This document shows positions 17,512 to 25,034 of a DNA stretch of 64,000 bases, one piece after another (positions within the stretch are counted from its first letter, which is position 1; the number at the start of each line of letters is the position of its first letter). The translations under genes were made by a program, and so were the position numbers. The notes under the pieces are model-generated. The model had not been told where the DNA came from and made no database searches. It saw nothing but the letters and a program-made list of their open reading frames with translations. Origin of the DNA: an uncultured Polaribacter sp. GTDB taxonomy: Bacteria; Bacteroidota; Bacteroidia; Flavobacteriales; Flavobacteriaceae. The stretch is taken from positions 1 to 64,000 of the forward strand of contig CALSRX010000003.1 of assembly GCA_943788865.1 (NCBI GenBank), read 5' to 3'.

Positions 17512-18675
17512 CTATAAATATTGGTTTTCTGAATTCAACATCGGTCTATTTGCAGATGCATTTTTTTCTAAGTTCATTAAAATAGTATCTAATGGACTTT
17601 TAATTTCTAATAAATCTTTCTTAGCAACATGTGTATAAATCATGGTGGTTTCTGGCCTTTCATGACCCAATAACTCTTGAATATGACGCAAACCAATTCC
17701 ATTTTCTAACAAATGAGTGGCATAAGAATGTCTTAAAGTATGTGGTGTAACATTTTTTTGTATGCTGGCCAACTTTGTAGATTTATGTAAAAATTTTCTA
17801 ATACTACTTTCAGAATAGGGCTTACAAATACCTCCTTCAACAAAATAACATGTTGGATTATAGGTGCTAAAATAGTTTTGTAATAAAGGTAAAAGACTGT
17901 CAGCTAAAATAACATACCTGTCTTTTCTCCCTTTTCCATTTTGTATAAATAACTGTCTTCTATTTATATCAATATTTTTAAGTTCTAATTTTATCAACTC
18001 ACTAATTCTTAATCTACATGAATAAATTAAGGCAATAATAGCCCTATGTTTCAAATTTTTAGTAACTCTAATAACTTCTATAACTTCTTCTTGAGACAAA
18101 ACATTAGGTAATTGCCTAGATTTTTTGGGTCTTTCTAAGTGTAAATTATTAATTTTTGTTTCTGGATAAAAAACAATAAAAATCTTTATTGCACTAATAA
18201 ATTGGCGTTGAGAACTTATAGAATAATTTCTTTCTAGAAATACTGTCTCTATAAACTCTTCTACATTTCTATTGGTAAGATCTTCTAAGGCTATTTTAGT
18301 ATGAAAATTAATAAAATCAGCTACAAAAAAAGTATAAGTATTTAGGGTGCTTTGGCTGTACCTTTTCCCTTTTAAATACAAATAAAAGCTGTTTAATAAC
18401 GTTTTTTGAGCTTCGGTTAGGTTTCTTTGAAAAACCTTTTTACTAGAGATCTTGTTGGTATCAACTTTTGTAATTCCTTCAAATAAAGTTACAATCAGGG
18501 CTAAGTTTTTTGGAGTATCTTTTAAGTACCAAGACTTTAAAGAAGTGCTCCAACGAACACCATTAACAGTCTTAATGATATCAATTAATTTCTGATGATA
18601 CTTAAATTGTATAAGCAATTGTTTACTTTTTCTATGAACCTTTTGTTCAAGAAAAATTGTAGGTATTTTTTCCAT
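17512..18675 (-). CDS. Tyrosine recombinase (Xer/integron-integrase-like)
   Basis: This 387-residue recombinase has a complete catalytic set: Arg223 (LRISE), Lys248 (GKGRKDR), His312-x-x-Arg315 (HTLRHSYATHLL), His338 (ELLGHE) and nucleophile Tyr347 (IYTHV). Residues ~88-180 form the SAM-like core-binding domain (KRYSQSTLNTY). An extra N-terminal domain of about 80 residues (RWSTSLKSWYLKD) precedes it; such extensions are common in Bacteroidota integrases. It therefore looks active. Its ATG lies 20 bp from a 29-bp repeat that recurs at the 3' end of recJ, the position expected of an att site beside its own integrase gene. It is unlikely to be housekeeping XerC/XerD because of the extension and the context. 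Confidence 0.88.
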   Translation of the reverse strand: MEKIPTIFLEQKVHRKSKQLLIQFKYHQKLIDIIKTVNGVRWSTSLKSWYLKDTPKNLALIVTLFEGITKVDTNKISSKKVFQRNLTEAQKTLLNSFYLYLKGKRYSQSTLNTYTFFVADFINFHTKIALEDLTNRNVEEFIETVFLERNYSISSQRQFISAIKIFIVFYPETKINNLHLERPKKSRQLPNVLSQEEVIEVIRVTKNLKHRAIIALIYSCRLRISELIKLELKNIDINRRQLFIQNGKGRKDRYVILADSLLPLLQNYFSTYNPTCYFVEGGICKPYSESSIRKFLHKSTKLASIQKNVTPHTLRHSYATHLLENGIGLRHIQELLGHERPETTMIYTHVAKKDLLEIKSPLDTILMNLEKNASANRPMLNSENQYL

Positions 18676-18694
18676 TTCTTTAGCAATTACCCAA

Positions 18695-18727
18695 AAATAA
18701 GAAAATTTATTGAATGTCTTTTAACAA
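18695..18727. repeat. Left direct repeat, candidate recombination site (29 bp perfect, 33 with one mismatch)
   Basis: Bases 18695-18723 are identical to 19963-19991, and the match continues for 4 more bases with one mismatch. On the minus strand the copy still carries the last codons of recJ (LLKDIQ-stop). It contains AATAA-GAAAAT-TTATT, which is an ATAA-N6-TTAT core like a Xer/dif site. The mobile mystery A/B module lies between the two copies. Confidence 0.8.
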
Positions 18728-18752
18728 TTAATTATACACGGCTTTAGTTTTT

Positions 18753-19349
18753 TTAGCTTTCTGCAAATTTTATTAATGGTTTTATATTACCATTGTCAGC
18801 TTCTCTTAATGCTATTATATACTCTTTTCTTGTTTCATCTGCTCTAACCATATTTGACTTGTGCCAACTGAAAAGTTCTTTTCCGAAAATAGATTCAATA
18901 ATTATATCAGCCATCATTCTTGAGTGTCTGCCATTTCCATTAGGAAAGCAGTGAATTGCTACGATTCTATGTTTAAATCTAATAGCAATTTCTTTAGGTG
19001 GATAAGTCTTGTTTTCTAACCAATATTTAGTGTCATCAATTAGATCTTTCAGTTTTATACCAATTTGAGTCCATTTTATTCCAATGTTTTTGTCACTTTT
19101 TCTAAATTCACCTGCCCATTTCCAAACATCACTGTACATTTTTTTGTGCAAGTTTTTAATAAACTTTTCGGTTAAAATATTTTCAGGCTTTAATTTTGAA
19201 TAAATAGTCCATTCAACAGCTTTCTCAATGTTCAATTGCTCAAACTCATCTAGTTCTTCTTGAGTGGTAATTGACTTTATTTTAAGACCTTCTTTTTCTT
19301 CTTCGTCTAAAGGTGTTTGGCCATTTTTATAATTTAGGTTTAATCCCAT
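18753..19349 (-). CDS. Mobile mystery protein B (Fic/DOC domain protein)
   Basis: The 198-residue protein has the Fic core: helices around MYSDVWKWAGEFRKS and the catalytic loop His133-CFPN-Gly138-Asn-Gly-Arg141 followed by HSR. Fic proteins move AMP, other nucleotides or phosphate groups onto target proteins, often as toxins. Where AMP-transferring Fic loops have Asp/Glu before GNGR (HxFx[D/E]GNGR), this one has Asn137, so its chemistry may differ. The start overlaps the mystery A stop by 10 bp, which implies translational coupling. This A-then-B order is the hallmark of the TIGR02612/TIGR02613 pair, usually found on mobile DNA. A toxin role is inference. Confidence 0.85.
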   Translation of the reverse strand: MGLNLNYKNGQTPLDEEEKEGLKIKSITTQEELDEFEQLNIEKAVEWTIYSKLKPENILTEKFIKNLHKKMYSDVWKWAGEFRKSDKNIGIKWTQIGIKLKDLIDDTKYWLENKTYPPKEIAIRFKHRIVAIHCFPNGNGRHSRMMADIIIESIFGKELFSWHKSNMVRADETRKEYIIALREADNGNIKPLIKFAES

Positions 19350-19801
19350 AACGACTTTCTCATTTCTCGTTTTATTTCATCAGCAAGCTCTTTTATGGTT
19401 TTGGTTATCTTTTCATCTCCAATTCCTTGGTCCTCTAATTTCATGTTTTGGTTGGTTCTTAAAACAATTTTTTTAGCCAGTTTTTCAGCCTTTAAGTTGA
19501 TTAGATTATTAATGGTTCCGTCTTTTGGCACAAAGCCATAAACAAGTTTTAAATCGAGAGCATTACCTACCTCCTTTAAAGAATTTATTGATATTGAGCC
19601 TTTTGCTTCACTATCTTCAATTTTATTCACACCTTGCTTTGTTACACCTAATTTGGTCCCAAGTTGAACCATTGTCATGTTAAGAGTAGTTCTGATTGTA
19701 TTTATCCAGCCTTTATCTGGCACCAGGACCATTTCTGTCTTTTGAAATGGTTTTAATTTTTGATCCAATTGTTCAATTAAAAGTTGTTTCTTATTTCTCA
19801 T
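19340..19801 (-). CDS. Mobile mystery protein A (HTH DNA-binding protein)
   Basis: The 153-residue protein carries an Xre/Cro-type helix-turn-helix around residues 35-75 (MVQLGTKLGVTKQGVNKIED, then SISINSLKEVGNALDLKLVY). Such proteins are the constant upstream partner of the Fic-type mobile mystery protein B. By analogy with toxin-antitoxin pairs it probably represses its own promoter and may counter the Fic protein. A palindrome GTAAAC-TTAATT-GTTTAC overlapping its promoter is the likely binding site. No obvious Fic-inhibitory (S/T)xxxE(G/N) helix could be picked out, so the antitoxin role stays open. Confidence 0.85.
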   Translation of the reverse strand: MRNKKQLLIEQLDQKLKPFQKTEMVLVPDKGWINTIRTTLNMTMVQLGTKLGVTKQGVNKIEDSEAKGSISINSLKEVGNALDLKLVYGFVPKDGTINNLINLKAEKLAKKIVLRTNQNMKLEDQGIGDEKITKTIKELADEIKREMRKSLWD

Positions 19802-19846
19802 TATTATTAATTTTTATCGAACTAAGTTTCCAAATTAATTAAAAAA

Positions 19847-19896
19847 GTAAACTTAATTGTTTACAAATATAGTTAAAAGTCAACAAATATGTTTAC
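19847..19896 (-). promoter_or_regulatory. Promoter and candidate operator of the mystery A/B operon
   Basis: On the minus strand TATATTTG (19871-19864) is a perfect -7 box. The palindrome GTAAAC-TTAATT-GTTTAC (19847-19864) begins at its downstream edge, and a second GTTTAC half-site lies at 19891-19896. A dyad touching the -7 element is a typical place for self-repression by the HTH protein. The binding itself is inference. Confidence 0.5.
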
Positions 19897-19962
19897 AAAA
19901 GGTAAAAAAAGTCAATACTTAAGATTACTTTAAGTAAGAGATGAATTAAAGCTAACATTGTT

Positions 19963-19995
19963 AAATAAGAAAATTTATTGAATGTCTTTTAGCAA
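19963..19995. repeat. Right direct repeat overlapping the recJ stop codon
   Basis: Bases 19963-19991 are identical to 18695-18723. The repeat spans the last codons and the stop of recJ plus 12 bp downstream, so insertion here regenerates the recJ end. It shares the ATAA-N6-TTAT core of the left copy. Confidence 0.8.
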
Positions 19996-21660
19996 CAACT
20001 GAATACTCGTAAACCCATTCCAGGTATTTTCATCGATGTTGTACACAATGTCAAACTCGTTTTTAATAAGGGGTAATTGATCGCCCAACCCAAAACCAAT
20101 TGCCGTATAGGTTTTGTTGTCTGACCCATAAATTAAATTAAGGCGCAAATGACTTTTATCTTCGCCCACTTGTTTGCCAAATCCATTATCTCTAACCGCA
20201 GCAGTTTTAAAAACAGGCTTCATATTTTGAGGTCCAAAAGGTGCCATTTGTTGTAGAATTCGATAAAATTTTGGTGTAATCTCAGAAAGTTCAATTTCGG
20301 CATCAATGGTTATTTCCGGAATTAATTGTTCGGGTAAAATGGTTTGTTGTACAACGTCTTCAAACTTTTGCTTAAAACGTTCGTAGTTCTCTGGCAATAA
20401 GGTCAACCCAGCCGCATATTTATGTCCGCCAAACTGTTCAATAAATTCAGCACATTGTTCTAATGCATTGTACACATCAAATCCTTTTACCGATCTTGCA
20501 GATGCAGCCAATTTATCGCCACTTTTTGTAAAAACTAAGGTAGGTCTGTAATGGGTTTCTATGAGTCTAGAAGCCACAATACCAATAACACCTTTATGCC
20601 AATCTTCACGATAAACAACCGTTGTAACATTTTGTTCTTCCTTATTTTCTGTAATTTGTTGTAAAGCTTCATGGGTTATTTTTTTATCGAGTTCTTTTCT
20701 GTCTGAATTGTTTTTTTCTATGGCGGATGCAAATTCAACCGCAGTTTCAAAATCCATTTCGGTCAATAATTCAACGGCATAATTTCCGTGTTTCATCCTT
20801 CCAGCAGCATTGATTCTTGGTGCAATGATAAAAACAACGTCGGTAATGGTCAATTCTTTCTTTTTCAGTTGATGAATAATAGCTTTAAACCCATTTCTAG
20901 GATGGGTATTGATTACCTGCAAGCCAAAATAAGCCAATACTCTATTTTCTCCGGTCATCGGAACGATATCTGCTCCAATTGCTGTAGCAACCAAATCTAA
21001 ATAGGGCGTTAAATCTTCAATAGTTTCATTTCTTTTGGATGCCAATGCTTGCACCAATTTAAATCCAACACCACAACCACACAATTCATCATACGGATAG
21101 TTACAATCGGTTCTTTTCGGATTTAAAACAGCTACAGCCTTCGGAATTTCAGCACCTGGCTTGTGATGATCACAAATGATAAAATCGATGTTCTTTTCTG
21201 ACGCATAGGCAACTTTATCAATGGCTTTGATACCACAATCTAGGGCGATGATTAAAGAAAAACCATTGTCTTCTGCAAAGTCAATTCCTTGATACGAAAT
21301 GCCATACCCTTCTTCATATCTATCCGGAATGTAGGTTGCTACATTTTTGTAATAGGTTTTTAAATAGGAAGAAACCAACGAAACAGCAGTAGTGCCATCT
21401 ACATCATAATCGCCATAAATTAAAATGTTTTCTTGGTTGGCAATGGCAGTTTCAATTCTGCTTACCGCAACATCCATATCTTTCATCAAAAAAGGATCGT
21501 GTATATCTTCTAATGATGGACGAAAGTATTTTTTAGCGTCATCAAATGTAGAAATTCCTCGTTGCAGTAAGATTTCTGCCAAGGGTTTTTCTATAGATAA
21601 TTCGCTTGCAAGTTGATTAATTTTTTCTTTTTCAGGTTTTGTTTTTAAGGTCCAACGCAT
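19975..21660 (-). CDS. recJ: Single-stranded-DNA-specific exonuclease RecJ
   Basis: This is the 5'-3' ssDNA exonuclease of recombination and mismatch repair. DHH-family motifs are all present: Gly83-Asp84-Tyr-Asp86-Val-Asp88 (YGDYDVDGTT), Asp141 (ALDCG), Asp164-His165-His166 (ICDHHKPG), and the DHHA1 motif FGGHKYAAGLTL. A C-terminal OB-like domain follows. At 561 residues it is normal for Bacteroidota. The 3' end of the gene serves as one copy of the 29-bp repeat that bounds the Fic module, but the protein end appears intact. Confidence 0.95.
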   Translation of the reverse strand: MRWTLKTKPEKEKINQLASELSIEKPLAEILLQRGISTFDDAKKYFRPSLEDIHDPFLMKDMDVAVSRIETAIANQENILIYGDYDVDGTTAVSLVSSYLKTYYKNVATYIPDRYEEGYGISYQGIDFAEDNGFSLIIALDCGIKAIDKVAYASEKNIDFIICDHHKPGAEIPKAVAVLNPKRTDCNYPYDELCGCGVGFKLVQALASKRNETIEDLTPYLDLVATAIGADIVPMTGENRVLAYFGLQVINTHPRNGFKAIIHQLKKKELTITDVVFIIAPRINAAGRMKHGNYAVELLTEMDFETAVEFASAIEKNNSDRKELDKKITHEALQQITENKEEQNVTTVVYREDWHKGVIGIVASRLIETHYRPTLVFTKSGDKLAASARSVKGFDVYNALEQCAEFIEQFGGHKYAAGLTLLPENYERFKQKFEDVVQQTILPEQLIPEITIDAEIELSEITPKFYRILQQMAPFGPQNMKPVFKTAAVRDNGFGKQVGEDKSHLRLNLIYGSDNKTYTAIGFGLGDQLPLIKNEFDIVYNIDENTWNGFTSIQLLLKDIQ

Positions 21661-21710
21661 AGCAATTTTTTATACTGAAATATTTTCAGCATTTCTTTTT
21701 ATAGTTTTAT

Positions 21711-22139
21711 TTATTCATTTTCATGCAAATGTATTTGAGTGGTTATTGTAGCAAACTGTCTAAACATTTCCATCACACCGCAATATCTATCTACCGATAA
21801 ATTTACTGCTTTTGTAATTTTATCTTCTTTTAAATCGGTCCCATAAAAATGATAATCTACATGCACTTTATGATAGTGTTTTGGGTGCTCTTCTGTTAAT
21901 TCTCCTGCTACTACAATTTTAAAATCTGCTGGCTCTGCACGCATTTTTTTTAATAGAGAATCGACATCTAATCCAGAACAACCTGCTAAAGAAGAAAGCA
22001 TCAGCGCTTTTGGGCCAAACCCAACTAAATCTCCATGATCTTCTGATGCATCATAAATAATAAACGTATTTCCACTGGGGTTATCTGTTTCTAAAATTCC
22101 ATTTTTTTTCCAAGATGTGGTTACTGTATTTGTTGCCAT
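21711..22139 (-). CDS. OsmC family peroxidase-like protein
   Basis: The 142-residue protein has the OsmC/Ohr fold and both redox cysteines, Cys54 (LAGCSGLDV) and Cys120 (DRYCGVM). These form the catalytic pair that reduces organic hydroperoxides in characterised members. The closest pattern is the YhfA-like OsmC group rather than Ohr, so the substrate is uncertain. It is monocistronic or co-transcribed with recJ (50 bp gap, same strand). Confidence 0.88.
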   Translation of the reverse strand: MATNTVTTSWKKNGILETDNPSGNTFIIYDASEDHGDLVGFGPKALMLSSLAGCSGLDVDSLLKKMRAEPADFKIVVAGELTEEHPKHYHKVHVDYHFYGTDLKEDKITKAVNLSVDRYCGVMEMFRQFATITTQIHLHENE

Positions 22140-22170
22140 TTTATCGTTTGTTTTTACAAATTTACTATAA

Positions 22171-23196
22171 TTAGAATTGTATCAAGCAATCTATTAAAGA
22201 ATCTAATTGTTTTTTTGTGTGATTTGCATTCAAGACAACTCTATTGATTTTTTTTGTAGTTGCAGGATAATAAAAACTCGTAATTAAAATTTGATTTTTA
22301 AATAAATAGTCTGCAATTTCTTCCTTTTCAAAAAAGAAAACAGGGTAGTTTTCTGACATTCGAACCGCCGTTAAATGTTTTAATTTATGGTACACATAAG
22401 AACTGTTTTCTTGCAGTTTTTTGAGCTGTTGTTGATAGATTCCTTGCCCGTTTACAAAGGCTTCTAAAAAAGACGGACTCATACCAGCGCAACCAATAAA
22501 TAACGAATCGGTTTTTATCAAGTTGATAAAATTTGTGCTTCCGGCAATAACACCTCCATTAATACCAAAGGCTTTTCCTAAAGAAGACACAATAATTATT
22601 TCTGTGTTTTTTGCTTTCGAAATTTGAGATGAAATGCCATTTCCGTTAACACCTAAAACACCTAAACTATGCGATTCATCTATCAAGAGATATAGAGTGT
22701 TTGTTTCAGAAATGTCGTTTAAAAACTCAAATGAAAAAGGAGTGGTTTCTAAAGATGCAATTGCATCTACAATAATACAAATGGAGGTGTTTTGTGAATT
22801 CTTTAGTTCAGCATTTAGCTCAGCATTTACAAAAACAGGCTGAGCTTCATCCACTAAAATTGCTGGATGTGTTTTGGGCATATAATAAAAAGCATCCACT
22901 TTTTTTCTTAATGCGCGCAACGCAAATTGTCCTGCCAATGTACCTGAAGAAACCGTAACAGCATCTTCTGTATTTAAAAAAGAGCTTAAATAGTGTTCTC
23001 CTTTTTGATAAATGTCTAGTTTTAAATTAGCACTTCTAGAACTTCCGTAAGAGGTTCCCCAGGTTGCAATACTTTGACTTACCAATTCTTGAAAACTTGG
23101 CAAAAGTGGAATGCCTAAATAAGAAGTCCCGCTAAAAAACAAATAGGCTGTATTGTTGATTATTGCGGTTGTGTTTGGTGCTTTTTGTAATTGCAT
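22171..23196 (-). CDS. PLP-dependent aminotransferase class I/II, BioF-like
   Basis: The 341-residue fold-type I PLP enzyme has Asp173-Glu-Ser-His176 (IDESHSLGVLG) and Schiff-base Lys208 (SSLGKAFGINGG), the pattern of the alpha-oxoamine synthase group that includes 8-amino-7-oxononanoate synthase. It is shorter than BioF (~380) and lacks other biotin genes nearby. Its start is two bases after the end of a dipeptide epimerase gene, so the two are translated from one message. This pairing suggests a role in amino acid or dipeptide metabolism rather than biotin synthesis (inference). Confidence 0.75.
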   Translation of the reverse strand: MQLQKAPNTTAIINNTAYLFFSGTSYLGIPLLPSFQELVSQSIATWGTSYGSSRSANLKLDIYQKGEHYLSSFLNTEDAVTVSSGTLAGQFALRALRKKVDAFYYMPKTHPAILVDEAQPVFVNAELNAELKNSQNTSICIIVDAIASLETTPFSFEFLNDISETNTLYLLIDESHSLGVLGVNGNGISSQISKAKNTEIIIVSSLGKAFGINGGVIAGSTNFINLIKTDSLFIGCAGMSPSFLEAFVNGQGIYQQQLKKLQENSSYVYHKLKHLTAVRMSENYPVFFFEKEEIADYLFKNQILITSFYYPATTKKINRVVLNANHTKKQLDSLIDCLIQF

Positions 23197-23198
23197 TG

Positions 23199-24209
23199 TT
23201 ACAGTAAATGAGCTCCAATTCCGTTTTCATCAGCATAAGAAATTACACCATTTGTAATGGTAATTCCAGCTGCAATATCTTCTTTTAAAAGCAAGGAACC
23301 ATCCATATCTACATAATTTAATAATGGTAATAAATGCGCAATGGCAGAAATTCCGATGCTAGATTCTGTCATACAACCCACCATGGTTTTAAGTCCAAGA
23401 CTTTTTGCTTTTTCTAACATTCTTTTTCCGGGTGTTAACCCACCACATTTGGTAAGCTTTACATTTACACCATGAAATAGGCCAACACATTTTTCAACAT
23501 CACTTTCTACAATGCAACTTTCATCTGCAATTATAGGCAAAGCAGAATTTTCAAAAACTTTTTTATAACCATCAAGATCAGCAGCAGGTAAAGGTTGTTC
23601 TAAAAACTCTACACCCAAATCTTTTAAGATAAATGAATTTTTGATAGCTTCATCTGCATTCCATCCACAATTGGCATCAATTCTAAAAATCGCATCGGTA
23701 TGTTTTCTTAGTTCAGTAACAATTTCAATATCGTTTTTTGTGCCTAATTTTATTTTATAAATCGGCCAAGGCAATTCTTTCATTTTGGCCACCATGGTTT
23801 CAATCGTGTCAATTCCGATGGTATAATCTGTCATCGGATTGTTGTTTGTTTTCAACCCCCAAACTTCGTACAACTTTTTACCTTGTTTGCGTGCATACAA
23901 ATCATTAAACGCCATGTCTAAAGCACATAAAGCAAACATGTTGTTTTTAAATAGTGGTTGTAACTTTTCCCAAAACTCATCTGGAGTAGCATCTGATAAC
24001 GACTCAATAAACCCTTGGTTTTCGGTAATTTCATCGATCAAATTTTCCATGGTGATTTTATAATACGTATTGGAAGATGTTTCTCCAAAACCATGAAAAT
24101 CGTCATCAATTAATTCTACAATTAATGTTGGTTGTGTATTTCTAGATTCTCTTGAAATGGTAAACGTGTGTTTTAATACTAAATCATAAGAATGTAATTG
24201 AAGCTTCAT
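23199..24209 (-). CDS. Dipeptide epimerase (enolase superfamily)
   Basis: The 336-residue protein belongs to the muconate-lactonizing subgroup of the enolase superfamily, like L-Ala-D/L-Glu epimerase YcjG/YkfB. The KxK motif (Lys152, Lys154), metal ligands Asp178 (RIDAN), Glu204 (EQP) and Asp229 (ADES), and the opposite-face Lys251 (VKLTKCGG) are all present, which fits a two-base epimerisation. These enzymes act in murein-peptide recycling or on other dipeptides; specificity cannot be read from sequence alone. It is the first gene of a two-gene operon. Confidence 0.88.
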   Translation of the reverse strand: MKLQLHSYDLVLKHTFTISRESRNTQPTLIVELIDDDFHGFGETSSNTYYKITMENLIDEITENQGFIESLSDATPDEFWEKLQPLFKNNMFALCALDMAFNDLYARKQGKKLYEVWGLKTNNNPMTDYTIGIDTIETMVAKMKELPWPIYKIKLGTKNDIEIVTELRKHTDAIFRIDANCGWNADEAIKNSFILKDLGVEFLEQPLPAADLDGYKKVFENSALPIIADESCIVESDVEKCVGLFHGVNVKLTKCGGLTPGKRMLEKAKSLGLKTMVGCMTESSIGISAIAHLLPLLNYVDMDGSLLLKEDIAAGITITNGVISYADENGIGAHLL

Positions 24210-24254
24210 ATTTTAAGTTTTGATTAATTAGAAAGTTAAATTTATAAAAATAGA

Positions 24255-24262
24255 TATATTTG
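24255..24262 (+). promoter_or_regulatory. -7 promoter box (TATATTTG)
   Basis: TATATTTG is a perfect TAnnTTTG match, 22 bp before the ATG of the AhpD-like gene. It lies in the 75-bp gap between divergent genes. Confidence 0.5.
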
Positions 24263-24284
24263 AGGCTATAAAAATAGAAAAGAT

Positions 24285-24875
24285 ATGCCATTAGTAACAC
24301 CTTTATCTGCGAATCACGATATAGAAACAAAAGAATTAGCAGAGTTTTTTAATGAAACCTTAGGCTTTTGCCCAAATTCAGTATTAACCATGCAACGTAG
24401 ACCCGCTATTTCTAAAGCGTTTATCAATTTAAACAAAGCGGTAATGGCTAATGAAGGACGCGTTACTTCAGCCTTAAAAAGAATGATTGCTTGGGTTTCT
24501 AGCAATGCTACAGGTTGTAGATATTGTCAGGCACATGCAATTAGAGCCGCAGAACGTTATGGAGCAGAACAAGAACAATTAGACAATATTTGGGAATATA
24601 AAACGCATGCAGCTTTTTCTGACGCAGAACGCGCAGCATTAGATTTTTCTTTAGCGGCCTCGATGGTTCCAAACGCTGTTGATGAAAACATTAAAACTGA
24701 ATTATATAAATATTGGAACGAAGGAGAAATTGTAGAAATGTTAGGCGTTATTTCTCTCTTTGGATATTTAAATAGATGGAACGATTCTATGGGAACTTCT
24801 ATAGAAGACGGAGCTGTAGAAAGCGCAGAGCAATATTTAGGAAAAACTGGTTGGGAAAAAGGGAAACACAAATAA
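24285..24875 (+). CDS. Carboxymuconolactone decarboxylase/AhpD-like protein
   Basis: The 196-residue all-helical protein carries the AhpD-type redox motif Cys78-Arg-Tyr-Cys81 with His84 (GCRYCQAHA). Members with this CxxC...H set act as peroxidase partners or alkylhydroperoxidases. The length agrees with the peroxidase-related branch of the CMD family. It stands alone, with a promoter box upstream and a hairpin downstream. Confidence 0.88.
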   Translation: MPLVTPLSANHDIETKELAEFFNETLGFCPNSVLTMQRRPAISKAFINLNKAVMANEGRVTSALKRMIAWVSSNATGCRYCQAHAIRAAERYGAEQEQLDNIWEYKTHAAFSDAERAALDFSLAASMVPNAVDENIKTELYKYWNEGEIVEMLGVISLFGYLNRWNDSMGTSIEDGAVESAEQYLGKTGWEKGKHK

Positions 24876-24901
24876 ATCCTTTTTTTTTAAAGAGAATAAA
24901 C

Positions 24902-24935
24902 GCATCATTTATTTCAAAAAGTGATGCATTTTTTT
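24902..24935 (+). terminator. Terminator after the AhpD-like gene
   Basis: GCATCA and TGATGC pair around an A/T-rich loop that can pair further (TTT with AAA), followed by A and then seven T. Confidence 0.6.
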
Positions 24936-25034
24936 GTACAGAACCCTTATGTTTTGGGATATTTAACATAAATTTTAACAAATAGATAAGGCCTACTTCG
25001 TTATATTTACAACAAACTAATTAATTTTTATACA

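Larger units (their letters stand above)
18695..19991. mobile_element. Repeat-bounded mobile mystery A/B module at the recJ 3' end
   Basis: This is a unit of 1268 bp (repeat start to repeat start) with 29-bp direct repeats at both ends and just two genes inside, both on the minus strand. Immediately within the repeats an 8-bp inverted pair, TTAACAAT (18721-18728) and ATTGTTAA (19957-19964), overlaps the junctions. The unit has no recombinase of its own, but a Xer-family gene abuts its left repeat. The right repeat keeps recJ intact. Insertion by site-specific recombination at the recJ end is the simplest reading. Whether the neighbour recombinase did it is inference. Confidence 0.65.
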
